From contig NC_053392.1 in assembly GCF_905171765.1 (NCBI RefSeq), positions 445,374,837-445,438,836 on the forward strand: a DNA stretch of 64,000 nt, written 5' to 3'. This document shows positions 11,866 through 21,169 of this stretch, in pieces. How positions within the stretch are numbered: the stretch's first letter is position 1; each line of letters begins with the position of its first letter. The notes beneath the pieces were generated by a model that searched no databases, had not been told where the DNA came from, and saw nothing but the letters and a program-made list of their open reading frames with translations. The DNA is from Bufo bufo (Eukaryota > Chordata > Amphibia > Anura > Bufonidae). The translations under genes were made by a program, and so were the position numbers.

Positions 11866-11974
11866 CAAGCTTATATAGAGCCTGGGTCACATGCTGCTCT
11901 GGCCAATCACAACCATGCCATTAGCATGGCTCTGATGGCCTCTTGGGGCAAGTAGTATGACGCTTGTTGATTGG
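11866..11974 (-). promoter_or_regulatory. Candidate transposase promoter (TATA and CCAAT-like), hAT A
   Basis: On the minus strand the sequence CTCTATATAAGCTTG (about 11,866-11,880) looks like a TATA box. A CCAAT on the minus strand lies near 11,970, and an inverted one near 11,903. hAT B keeps nearly the same segment, including AAGCTTATATAGAG, beside its own right end, which supports function in this family. The transposase start is about 3.5 kb downstream across the tandem arrays, so a spliced leader would be needed. That is inference. Confidence 0.5.
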
Positions 11975-12128
11975 CTGCTGTGCAGCCTTTCAAAAAGCGC
12001 CAAGAAAGTGACGAACACCGAACACAAACCCGAACTTTTACGGAAATGTTTGTGTTCGGGTCCGGGGTCTAAAAATCCTAAAGTTCGGTACGAACCCGAA
12101 CTTTACAGTTCGGGTTCACTCAACCCTA

Positions 12129-12455
12129 ATTATATGATTTCATCTTTATCCTTCCGCGCTTTCTGGAGCGGGGCTATGCAAGGACTCAGAAAAGAGCTGA
12201 GAAAGATGCCATCATACGGTCTGTCCGGGCCGAATTATTCCATACTTAAAACGTGGGATGTGGCACGATAAGAAAGCAATACAAAAAAATGTGGTGTGAC
12301 TTGAAGCGCCTACACTCAGATCGGGTCAAAGAGTATAGTCAGTGATTATGCCCAGGTACAATGCTTGCATGAATTTTGTATCTCTCTCTACAACACTCAG
12401 TAATGTATATATTAAGTTATGCTGCTAATCCATACAGATGTAGTAGGTTTAACAC
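12129..12455. other. Non-coding, nothing recognised
   Basis: A short stretch between hAT A and the next repeat. Short open segments exist, but none has a recognisable domain. Confidence 0.3.
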
Positions 12456-12660
12456 TAGAGATGGCCTTGCGGTTTCCCTTTATGTCGTTTTCCGGCGAAC
12501 TTTGCGTGTTCGTGATTCGCCGAACATGCGAACTTATGGAGATATTCGCGCCCACCATATTCTTTTTCATTGTGAAGAACTTTGACCCATGACACATCCA
12601 TCAGGTGGTACAGGACAGCCAATTGAGACGTTTCAGCACATGGACATATAAGGCCCACAC
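12456..12660. mobile_element. hAT-like terminus, copy 1
   Basis: Begins TAGAGATGGCCTTGCGG and contains TTCGTGATTCGCCGAACATG. It matches a second copy from 15,079 for about 200 bp, up to AGCACATGGACATA. After that the two copies diverge. The TAGAGATGGC terminus and Cys-poor GTTCGCC motifs resemble frog hAT ends. The other terminus was not identified. Confidence 0.55.
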
Positions 12661-12875
12661 ATAACTCAGCAGTGTCAGGACCTACAACAGCAAGTATCGG
12701 TAATGGTGGAGTATAAGGCCCACACAAAATTCTGCAGTGTCAGGACCTACAACAGCAAGTATCGGTAACGGTGGAGTATAGGGCCCACACATAAGTAATC
12801 AGCGTCAGGATAGACTTCAGCATCAGCAGCAGGTAGATGGTAAGGGTCGAGTATAAGGCCTACACATAGCTCGGC
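12650..12875. repeat. Tandem repeat of about 67 bp
   Basis: The phrase AAGGCCCACACA with CAGTGTCAGGACCTACAACA and GGTGGAGTATA recurs about three and a half times at roughly 67-bp spacing. The last copies are more diverged. It follows directly on the hAT-like terminus and is probably an internal array of that element. Confidence 0.65.
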
Positions 12876-13222
12876 CTAAATCAGCAGGACAGGCAGCAGC
12901 AGGTTCGAAGTGGGCAGCAAGAATGTGTTCGCAGGAATGGGCCCCCTCCAAACCAGGGCAACTCCATAAATAGACACCTCTGACAGCAGCATGTTGTAAG
13001 TGTGCAGCAGGAATGAGCTAACATGAAAAAAAAAAAGCACTATTTGACATTGTAAAATTTTTGTTTGCTTTTTTTAAACTTTTTTAAACCACAAGAAAAA
13101 AACAAAACGAAATTAGCTAGACACGCCGCGTTCCTCCAGCTGCTATAATTTTCCAGATCGGGCACATCTAGTCTGTGGCAGAACAATATTATTAACAAAA
13201 TTTGAACAATAACATTCCTTTA
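12876..13222. other. Non-coding, nothing recognised
   Basis: A/T-rich with a poly-A/poly-T section near 13,020-13,100. No gene or clear repeat boundary was seen. Confidence 0.3.
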
Positions 13223-13399
13223 GGGCTACTTTTTTAGTTGGTCGTGGAAATCCACTATTTCCTTCATAACTTGACGATTCCTTTGATCCATCTTCTGCAC
13301 CTTTTTTGTAACCTGCCACAGCAGCTTCTGGAGATCCCTTACATCTTTTTGGTGCTCCTGCTGGAACTTGGCAATCTTTTTATGGCATTTATTGATTAC
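13223..13399 (-). pseudogene. Candidate last exon, coiled-coil protein of unknown function
   Basis: On the minus strand about 58 codons are open and end in TAG at about 13,223. The segment is rich in K, Q, E, I and L (KKIAKFQQEHQKD, KLLWQVTKKVQKMDQRN), with heptad-like spacing typical of a coiled coil. Upstream on the minus strand a pyrimidine tract and ACAG (at 13,400-13,425) look like a splice acceptor. DNA-transposon accessory proteins, such as the Myb-like protein of Harbinger elements, often end this way. I cannot prove that link. Confidence 0.35.
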
Positions 13400-13615
13400 T
13401 GTATGTTTAAAAGAAAAAAAAATATTAATGCAATTTAGTTTAGCAAAAAATTAGTGCATTGTGTGGAGTAGGTGTATAAACAAACAATTCCGATTTACAT
13501 CTAAATTCAGTAGTTATACATGTTTTTGTTAATTATAGTGTTTTTTTGGGTTAGTGATAGTTCGGATACAGTCTAGTGTTCTAGTTAATATTTTTAAGCT
13601 ACTTTACACAGTTAC

Positions 13616-13760
13616 GCCCCTTGCACACGACTGTATGCCCTCCGAGACATACGGTCCATGAGCATGCCATATGTCCCGGAGCGGCATACATCGTGCACAC
13701 GGGAGCGCACAGCATCAGAGGTTACTATGATACTATGCGCATTGGCCGTGTGCAAGGGGC
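13616..13760. mobile_element. Small MITE, about 145 bp
   Basis: Terminal inverted repeats GCCCCTTGCACACG and CGTGTGCAAGGGGC are perfect over 14 bases. The inner sequence also pairs in part (ATACGG/CCGTAT-like). No open frame is relevant. It directly abuts the next MITE. Confidence 0.75.
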
Positions 13761-13761
13761 C

Positions 13762-14090
13762 TTAGGCTACATGCACACTACCGTTGTGTGTTTTGCATGG
13801 CGTGTAAATGGTGTATCTGCAAAACACGTAAGGCGTCCATTTGCATTATGCAATTTGCGTAACTGCCCGGACAGCCATTGATATAACTGCATATTCTTGT
13901 CTGCAAAACGGACAAGAATAGGACAGGTTATAATTTTTTTTGGGCACGTCGGAACCAAGCTACGGATGCGGGCAGCACACGGGTTGCAGACCGCATTTTT
14001 TTCGGCCCCATGGAATTGAATAGGTCCACATCCAAGCTGTAAAATCTGCGGCTCAGATGCGGAACTAAACAACGGTCGTGCGCCTGATGG
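13762..14090. mobile_element. hAT-like MITE, family 1, second copy
   Basis: Starts TTAGGCTACATGCACACTAC and ends with AACGGTCGTGCGC. It has the same internal layout as the copy at 4,295-4,582, with a central ACGGACAAGAATAGGACAGG and paired GCGGA motifs. Non-coding foldback. Confidence 0.6.
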
Positions 14091-14473
14091 AAGCGTGCAT
14101 TTTTGTTCCTTTCTAGTAATGTACTTTTTATTGACCCCCTCATTGTTGCCACTTATAAACAATTACCAACCGGCCCATTTACTAGTACGCCGCAGCGGGA
14201 AGTGACTGGATGCACAGGGACGTACTATTATAGAACAACAAACCCCCGAGCCCCAGGCATAATCGCTTGGTAACCGGGGTGCAAAGGCTGTTCAGCTAAA
14301 CAGGCAGCCATGTTAAATAACGTCTGCTATAGTTTGAAATTCTTACACATGTGCATTTTAGCTCCTGAGTTAAAGGTGGGTGGGGGGATCATGTCATGTA
14401 TGTTATTATGTTATGTATACCGAATTATATTGATGTGTGCACATATTTACCCTCCTGGTGGGGGTTGTAGACT
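14091..14473. other. Non-coding, nothing recognised
   Basis: Mixed sequence with no domain-bearing open frame. If the exon that follows is real, the part near 14,440-14,473 would be intron. Confidence 0.3.
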
Positions 14474-14762
14474 ACCTCTCCCTCCTCCTCCTCTTCTGGA
14501 GCTGGGTGGGTGGATTCTGGCGGCTGTGAAGGTCTGGCCTCCTCCGCTTCGACTTCCACCGAGCGCACACATCAGGGGGTGAAGTGCACACATCAGGGGG
14601 AAGTGCACACATCGGGGGGGGAGTGGCCAAGACATTTTCAGAGGGTCCGGCCTGCTCTCCCTCCAACTACTCCTCCGACTCTTCATCCATTGAGACCTCC
14701 ACCATGTTCAGAGGAGCCCTTTTGGGTCTTCTGTGTTTTGTGGATGGAATGGGAAGCCCTGT
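14474..14762 (-). pseudogene. Candidate internal exon of an unknown minus-strand gene
   Basis: The minus-strand segment is preceded by TGTGATTACAG (acceptor-like) and followed by GAG/GTAGTC (donor-like). One frame is open except for a single TAG after the acidic stretch SMDEESEE. It encodes a basic, Pro-rich segment ending QLQKRRRRER. A short internal repeat (GATGTGTGCACTT, three times) lengthens it. The end phase does not fit the start phase of the exon at 13,223-13,399, so another exon or a frameshift would be needed. Function unknown. Confidence 0.35.
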
Positions 14763-15078
14763 AATCACACAATGTTAACAATTTAGACAAACAACTCAGA
14801 ATTCATTACAAAGTAATAGATAAAGAAATTCCTATATGTAGTGATCTGCTTGGGATTATGATTATCCACATGGTCTATTTTCCTCATTTTGTGGTTTTAA
14901 AACATGCCAATACCAGTGTTATAGATGGGTAGAACTAGTCGAAGTTACATGGTAGGATGAGGTAACAGGGGATTTGTTAGGAGGATGTCCCTTAGGGAAT
15001 TGTGGCTGGGTTATTGACGGTTAGGGGAACTAAACAACAGTTCGGAAATTAGATAAGGGGTTTTTGGATGGTGTTATG
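14763..15078. other. Non-coding, nothing recognised
   Basis: AT-rich sequence upstream of the candidate exon. No start codon or promoter for that gene could be identified. Confidence 0.3.
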
Positions 15079-15986
15079 TAGAGATGGCCTCGCGGCGAAC
15101 TTTACTCATTCGCGGTTCACCGAACATGCAAACATATGGCGATATTCGCCGGTGCCATATTCTTTTACATTGTGAAGAACTTTGACCCATGACACATCCA
15201 TCAGGTGGTACAGGACAGCCAATTGAGACATTTTAGCACATGAACATACCCCCTACTTTATAAATAGACCTGATCTGGCTGCCATTTTACATTCTGTCTT
15301 TTGCCAGTGTAGGGAGAGGTTGCTGTGTGGAGCAGGGACAGACTGTTAGAGTGTTAATAGTGACACAAATCGCTAGCTAATAGGTCCACAAAAGTCCTTT
15401 TAAGGACTGGTATAGGTGTGCTATTGATTGGTGTGCAGTATATAGGGGTGTAATACACTTATAATATACTTTCTAATAGAGAAAGCATATTATAGTGGAT
15501 TTGTATAGTGCAGCATTGTGACTGGTGATCGGTTCTGCAGCGATACTACAACTACAAAGAGTGACAAACGCAATTAGAAAAAAGTATTATAACTGGTGTG
15601 ATTAAGACCAGTGGCCCCCAAAACCACATATTGAAGGGGGGAGTTATATAATAATATACTTTTCAATAGTGTATTTGTGTACTGGCGAAATGTATCCGCT
15701 TTTACTGCATTACCTCTGCTACACACAGTGAGAAAAGTTAAAGGAAAACATTTTTTATAATTGGTGTGATTATAGACCAGTGGCCCCCAAAACGACATAT
15801 TGAAGCGGGGTGTTATCTAAGAATATACTTTTCAAATAGTGTATTTGGGTACTGCAGAAATGTATCCGCTTTTACTGCGTTACTTCTGCTACACACAGTG
15901 AGAAAATTTAAAGGATTTTTTTTTTATAACTGGTGTGATAGACCAGTGGCCCCCAAAATATTGAAGCGGGGTGTTATATAAGAATA
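15079..15986. mobile_element. hAT-like terminus, copy 2, truncated by the Helitron
   Basis: Begins TAGAGATGGCCTCGCGGCG, as in the copy at 12,456. From about 15,590 it contains about 2.4 copies of a 169-bp tandem unit (GGTGTGAT followed by AGACCAGTGGCCCCCAAAA at 15,594, 15,763 and 15,932). The third unit stops at GAATA (15,982-15,986), where the Helitron begins. Earlier units continue with TACTTTTCAA, so the Helitron landed between A and T, as this class requires. Confidence 0.7.
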
Positions 15987-16029
15987 CTAGACATTAAGCC
16001 TGTTCTAATAATAATGGGCGCTAGAACAG
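15987..16029 (-). terminator. Helitron 3' terminus with hairpin
   Basis: Read on the minus strand: CTGTTCTA, a 14-base loop, TAGAACAG, then GCTTAATGT and CTAG. The 8-bp stem (16,000-16,007 with 16,022-16,029) just before CTAG matches the Helitron 3' consensus of a hairpin followed by CTRR. In this class it marks the end of strand transfer during rolling-circle transposition. Confidence 0.85.
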
Positions 16030-16383
16030 TAGTGTATAAACATTAGTAGAAACAGTCTCTATTAAATAGTAAGATAATTTAACCACATTGTATTTCTTGT
16101 TTTATTTTCTTTTGTCAAAAATATTTTGGAAAGAAGTCAAAAGTAAATTAATAATAAAAATAAAATGGAAACGTATATATCACGATACAGTAAGTATAGT
16201 TTGCAACAATGTGCAATATACAATACCTGAATCAGATATTCAGGAAAAAGGTATTTTTTAACCTATTGAAATTTTTCTATAAAATGTCTTTATACACAAC
16301 ATTTCTTGTAAATATTCTATCTGAATTTGGCAACAGTTTGCCTTGTTTACCTTAAGGTAAATGGCAAATTAGTAGAGGATGGA
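16030..16383 (-). other. Helitron 3' region, non-coding
   Basis: Very AT-rich with many stops in all frames. On the minus strand the helicase frame runs into AAG/GTAAAC near 16,378, which could be a splice donor. I could not find the missing final helicase motifs, so they were deleted or lie in an exon that has been lost. Confidence 0.45.
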
Positions 16384-16516
16384 GCTAAATCAATACGTGG
16401 AATAAAGACCATGTCCCCTTCCGCTGAACCTGTTATTACTTGAGCAATAATGAGGTTTCTTTTCAAGTTTTTAACAAAGAGGCGAGTTCCATTGCACAAT
16501 ACTCTTTTAGTGTTTA
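16384..16516 (-). pseudogene. Helitron helicase, C-terminal piece
   Basis: Minus-strand translation gives TKRVLCNGTRLFVKNLKRN, then GSAEGDMVFIPRIDLAP and LPFTLR. This matches the Pif1/Helitron helicase segment before the final motifs. It continues the helicase that breaks off at 18,063, on the other side of the Tc1 insertion. The last helicase motifs are absent. Confidence 0.8.
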
Positions 16517-16518
16517 TA

Positions 16519-18060
16519 CAGTCCTGATCAAAAGTTTAAGACCACTTGAAAAATGGCAAAAAAATCATATTTAGCATGGCTGGATCTTAACAAGGTTCCA
16601 AGTAGAGCTTCAATATGCAACAAGAAGAAATGGGAGTGAGATAAAACATTTTTTGAGCATTCAATTTAATGAAAACAACGAATAAACTGAAACAGGCTGT
16701 TTTTCTCTGATCAAAAGTTTAGGACCACATGCCTTTAAAAGGCAAAATCTGTGCAAAGATGTGGATTCATTGTCATTTTCTGTCAGGTAGTCACATGTGA
16801 TGGCAAAGGCAAAAAAACTCTCCCTTTTTGAACGTGGTCGGGTTGTTGAACTGCATAAGCAGGGTCTCTCACAGCGCGCCATCGCTGCTGAGGTGGGACG
16901 CGGTAAGACAGTCATTTGGAATTTCTTAAATTCTTAAATGATCCTGAGAGTTATGGAACAAAAAAGTAAAGTGTAAGACCCAAAAAAATGTCATCAGCAC
17001 TGAGCCGGAGGATCCAATTGGCTGTCCGTCAAGACACTGGACGATCCTCGACCCAAATTAAGGCCCTTACTGGTGCTGACTGCAGCCCCATAACCATCAC
17101 ACGGCATCTGAGACTGAAGGGCTTCAAAAACAAAAAACGTCTTCAAAGACCTTGTCTCCTTGAACGCCACAGAACTGCTCGTTTGGACTTTGCAAGAGAG
17201 CACCAAACATGGGACATTCAAAGGTGGAAGAAAGTTTTATTCTCTGATGAGAAAAAATTTAACCTTGATGGTCCTGATGGTTTCCAACATTACTGGCATG
17301 ACAAGCAGATCCCACCTGAGATGTTTTCTACGTGCCACAGTGGAGGGGGCGCCATAATGGTCTGGGGTGCTTTTTCCTTCAGTGGAGCAATGGAGCTTCA
17401 GGAAGTGCAGGGGCGTCAAACGGCTGCTGACTATGTCCAGATGTTGCAGAGAGCATTCCTCATGACTGAGAGCCCTCGTCTGTGTGGTAACGACTGGGTT
17501 TTTCAACAGGACAATGCTACAGTACACAATGCCCGCAGGACAAGGGACTTCTTCCAGGAGAATAATATCCTGCGTGTTCCCCTCATCTAAATCCAATTGA
17601 GAACCTTTGGGGATGGATGGCAAGGGAAGTTTACAAAAATGGACAACAGTTCCAGACAGTAGATGGCCTTCGTGTGGCCATCTTCACCACTTGGAGAAAT
17701 GTTCCCACTCATCTCATGGAAACGCTTTCATCAAGCATGCCGAAACAAATTTTTGAAGTGATCAACAATAACGGCGGAGCTACTCATTACTGAGTTCAAG
17801 TTTGGAAGTTGGATTTCTGTTTTTGGGGGGTTTAGTTTTTTTTTGGAGGTGTGGTCCTAAACTTTTGATCAGCTGAAAAACAGCCTGTTTCAGTTTATTC
17901 TTTGTTTTCATTAAATTGAATGCTCAAAAAATGTCTTGTCTCACTCCCATTTCTTCTTGTTGCATATTGAAGCTCTACTTGGAACCTTGTTAAGATCCAG
18001 CCATGCCAAATATGATTTTTTGCCATTTTTCAAGTGGTCTTAAACTTTTGATCAGGACTG
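16519..18060 (+). mobile_element. Tc1/mariner transposon (1,542 bp)
   Basis: Long terminal inverted repeats of about 211 bp (16,519-16,729 and 17,850-18,060) begin CAGTCCTGATCAAAAGTTTA. A second copy of GATCAAAAGTTTAGGACCAC stands at the inner end of each repeat. This is the IR/DR arrangement of Tc1 elements with two transposase sites per end. TA dinucleotides flank it at 16,517-16,518 and 18,061-18,062. It carries one transposase pseudogene and interrupts the Helitron helicase. Confidence 0.95.
16800..17793 (+). pseudogene. Tc1-type transposase (DD34E), broken
   Basis: The start at 16,800 opens MAKAKKLSLFERGRVVELH, a paired-like helix-turn-helix domain, which stops early at about 16,937. 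The second DNA-binding half and the catalytic domain are open from 16,988. The first catalytic Asp lies in [12 protein letters not shown] (near 17,250) and the second in [12 protein letters not shown] (near 17,510). Just before the Glu region a small deletion shifts the frame and gives a stop at 17,587-17,589. The rest ([11 protein letters not shown], with the Glu) continues in another frame to TGA at 17,791. Two frameshifts therefore inactivate an otherwise full-length gene of about 330 codons. Confidence 0.9.
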
Positions 18061-18062
18061 TA

Positions 18063-19310
18063 TTTCTGAGGAGCATAATTATTGCTCCCTTTTTAAGGTT
18101 CAGTTTATGCCTCGGCATTCCTGTTGGAGTTAACTCATTAAGAAACTCAATAGGATAGTTCTGCATATCTTCCTCAGTTGAGTCATCAATTGAGTTTGAG
18201 CTAAGGAATGTCACAGTATCTCCTTCCAAAATGTTTAGCACCTCTTCATTTATGCAATCAACATCAGAGTTCTTTGGGCAAAGAATACATTTTTTTGTTA
18301 TCTTTGAGACATCAGCAACTAAAATTCTTTCTCCAAAAAAGTTGTTGACAATATTTCCTGTACATACATTTTTTGAAGGGATTTCAATTGTCTTCAGGCA
18401 AACCGTCAATGTGTGGTGTATAACCATTGCCAACTTGGATCAACCAATTGCTGAATTCAGTATCAACTGAACGGATATTGTTTGTAAGGCTAAGTATTTG
18501 GAAGTTTTGCCCCAGTTTATTATACTTTATACATGCTTCAACAATTTTTGTCCGGTCACCATGAGGAACCACTGGAAGTGTTTGCCGAAAATCTCCACCA
18601 AGTAATAAATCTTTTCCTCCAAAGGATTTCTGGTTATCCATTATTTATTTTAGCAGTTTGTCAACCACTGTAAGAGCAATAGACGGGGCCATTGTACACT
18701 CATCCCAAATGAGCACTGTAGATGATCTCAAATTTTCAGCATCAGCAGAATTGAGACGCATATTTGATATTGAGTTCTCAACTATCGGAACAGGTAATTT
18801 GAACTGAGAGTGGTATGTTCTTCCACCCTCAAGAAGATTGGCTGCTATACCTGCTGAGGCTACAGGGAGTGCAATGTTACCTTCTCCACGAACTGTGCTG
18901 AGAAGGGTTTTGTAAAGATACGTTTTTCCACTACCTCCTGGACCATCCAAGAAAAAACAACGGCTGCAAAGGTTGTCATTTTTGCTTGCAGACAATATTT
19001 TTTCTGAAACTCTTTTTTGTTCTCTGTTTAATGTTTTCTCCATTTCTTCAGCTCTATATTTTTGTAATTCCTTATCATACATATTCCAAAGTTGATCAGT
19101 ATTTGGCATTGTGGAAGGCAATCCAAAATCTTCACAGTTTTTGCCATGTAGTACCAGAATGTTGGCTATTTCCTTAAGTGCAATCTTACGACAAATTGTA
19201 CAATCATCATTGTGTTGTTTATGTTTGTGAACTAAATCTTCAATGAGATATTGCTCATATTTTAGAAAAAGTGCATTCATATTTTGTAATGATGCAAAAA
19301 CGCAGACATA
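18063..19310 (-). pseudogene. Helitron helicase domain (Pif1-like)
   Basis: Reading leftward from 19,280, the segment includes Walker A (FFLDGPGGSGKTYLYKT, about 18,925), the SAGIAANLLEGGRT motif and Walker B (VLIWDECTM, about 18,690). After a stop at 18,642-18,644 comes motif III (LLGGDFRQTLPV, about 18,600). The frame shifts again near 18,430. The last part (NELTPTGMPRHKLNLKKGA) reaches the Tc1 insertion at 18,062. This is the superfamily 1 5'-to-3' helicase fused to Rep in Helitrons, which unwinds the displaced strand. At least one nonsense codon and one frameshift inactivate it. Confidence 0.9.
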
Positions 19311-20867
19311 TGCAAATTATTCCCTAAGTTGTTTAGGCATTGTAAAGTGGACAGCATCTTCCAGAGTGTTCTCCCACACATCGTCATCATTAATAAGTCC
19401 TTTTGCTTTTGCAGCCTCTTGGAAAGTGGGATAGACATTACCATGTACTGTCCTCAGATCTTCAAAGGATACTGCACCAGCCACATGCAGCAATAGTAGA
19501 CGCAGACAGTAACGCTCTGCATCTGAAATTAAGTTGACAGAATACATTCGTCCAATAATTTTTTCTGCACCACGTTGACGCAATTTCCAACAACAATTTT
19601 GAGAGTCAAACACATAATGCAAAGGAATGTCCGAATATAATATATTCTTTGCTTCCTCTTTTTGTTGATTCAATTTGAACCAAGCTGTCAATTGAGTATC
19701 ACGGTTTAAAGCTCTCTGTACCGCTGTGGTAATGTCAATTGGGTTGAAAAAAACTCAGGCAGATGCACTGCTAATCTATGGATGGTATGGGATTGATAAT
19801 GCATTTCAAACACATGCAAATGCCATGCTGCTTCTGGAGCACTGACATACCTAGAATTAATAAAGGTGTTTATTTTATCATGATTCAAAGTACCTTGTTC
19901 TTGAATGACAACATTTGCACAATCATGACCTTTGTACACATATTTAAAAAGGTATTTGACACTTTTCACTGATGCACAAACATTCACATCAATGTGGCAA
20001 TTGTACTTCAACGCTAAGTAAGGATTATATGGTACAACCCAAGAATTATCAATATTCTTTCCGTTAAGAATTATAGTTTGGCCTGTATTTCTTCTCTTGT
20101 ACTTTGGATAGCCATTGCTATTAGCAATAGTTTTTTGTTGGAATTCCTTCGGAAAATCCTTACAGCATTTGTCATTTGTCATACATGGAGAATTAGGATT
20201 GAGTGCTCCGCATGGTCCATGAATCATATGTTTTGTTACAATTGCATGTAAGCGAGGAGTGATTTCTATGTTAGGGATTTCAGCAGAGACAATTTTATCT
20301 ATCAGTTCTTCCTTTTTTGGTTTACAGCTTTCTTTAAGAATGAGAAGTATGTGAGCATGTGGTAAACCTCTCTTTTGAAATTCTATCACGTAGACCATTG
20401 CATTTGGGACTCCAAAAATATGTTTTTTTACTGATGTCATCAATTAGAGCTTTGAGTTTTAGGTGAAATACTCTTGCAACTAAATGTGGTTGTCCATCAA
20501 CAGTTAGTCCATGTTGTAGGTTATGTGCAATCTCTTCCCATTTGGGATTGCATGTCATTGTAATAAAAAGATCTGGTTTTCCATATTTTCTGACAATTGC
20601 CATAGCATCTTGATAATTTTGTTGCATGTTTCTGGGGCTCCCTGCAAATGAAGAAGGCAAAATATAAATTTTTCCAGGACTCGGGCCTGCTTTATTGGCT
20701 TCATTAAACAAATGATCCATTAATCCAGAGTATTCAACGCGCAATTTAGGCGGATTTTGACGTATATAATTGAGTCTGTTGGCTTCTGTTTTTACATATG
20801 CATCAACTATATATTGCTGTGTAAGGCGGCCTGCATTTAAAAAGGGAAAATCCTCTCTAATGGAAAC
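19311..20867 (-). pseudogene. Helitron Rep (HUH nuclease) domain
   Basis: From the hAT B junction leftward: LRVEYSGLMDHLFNEA, then DLFITMTCNPKWEEI (Rep motif 1), MVYVIEFQKRGLPHAHILLIL with the H-A-H metal-binding motif (about 20,360) and KYLFKYVYKGHD with the Tyr pair region (about 19,935). RYVSAPEAAWHLHVFEM and the linker domain (FKLNQQKEEAKN...MPKQLRE, ending at 19,317) follow. HUH Rep nicks and joins single strands during rolling-circle transposition. The catalytic motifs are all readable, but frameshifts near 20,440 and 19,700 break the gene. Confidence 0.9.
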
Positions 20868-21169
20868 ACGGTAACTAGAGTTGAGCGAACACCTGGATGT
20901 TCGGGTTCGAGAAGTTCGGCCGAACTTCCCGGAAATGTTCGGGTTCGGGATCCGAACCCGACCCGAACTTCGTCCAGAACCCGAACCCCATTGAAGTCAA
21001 TGGGGACCAGAACTTTTGGGCACTAAAAAGGCTGTAAAACAGCCCAGGAAAGAGCTAGAGGGCTGCAAAAGGCAGCAACATGTAGGTAAATCCCCTGCAA
21101 ACAAATGTGGATAGGAAAATTAATTCAAATAAAAATTAAAAAAATAAAAATTAACCAATATCAATTAGA

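Larger units (their letters stand above)
4725..12128 (-). mobile_element. hAT transposon A (about 7.4 kb)
   Basis: The left terminus is TAGAGTTGAGCGGACACC and the right terminus, read inward, is TAGGGTTGAGTGAACCC. Both are followed by clusters of GTTCGGG motifs, probably transposase binding sites. The transposase lies on the minus strand at 5,128-8,356. The right half holds two tandem arrays and a promoter-like region. The flanking octamers (GTCTACAT and ATTATATG) do not match, so the target duplication has decayed or one side was rearranged. hAT B in this window has the same ends and shows the expected 8-bp duplication. A 25-base hairpin adjoins the left end at 4,696-4,720. Confidence 0.85.

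Noticed and set aside
4717..12136. Clean 8-bp target duplication for hAT A
   Set aside because: The flanking octamers GTCTACAT and ATTATATG do not match, so I do not claim one.
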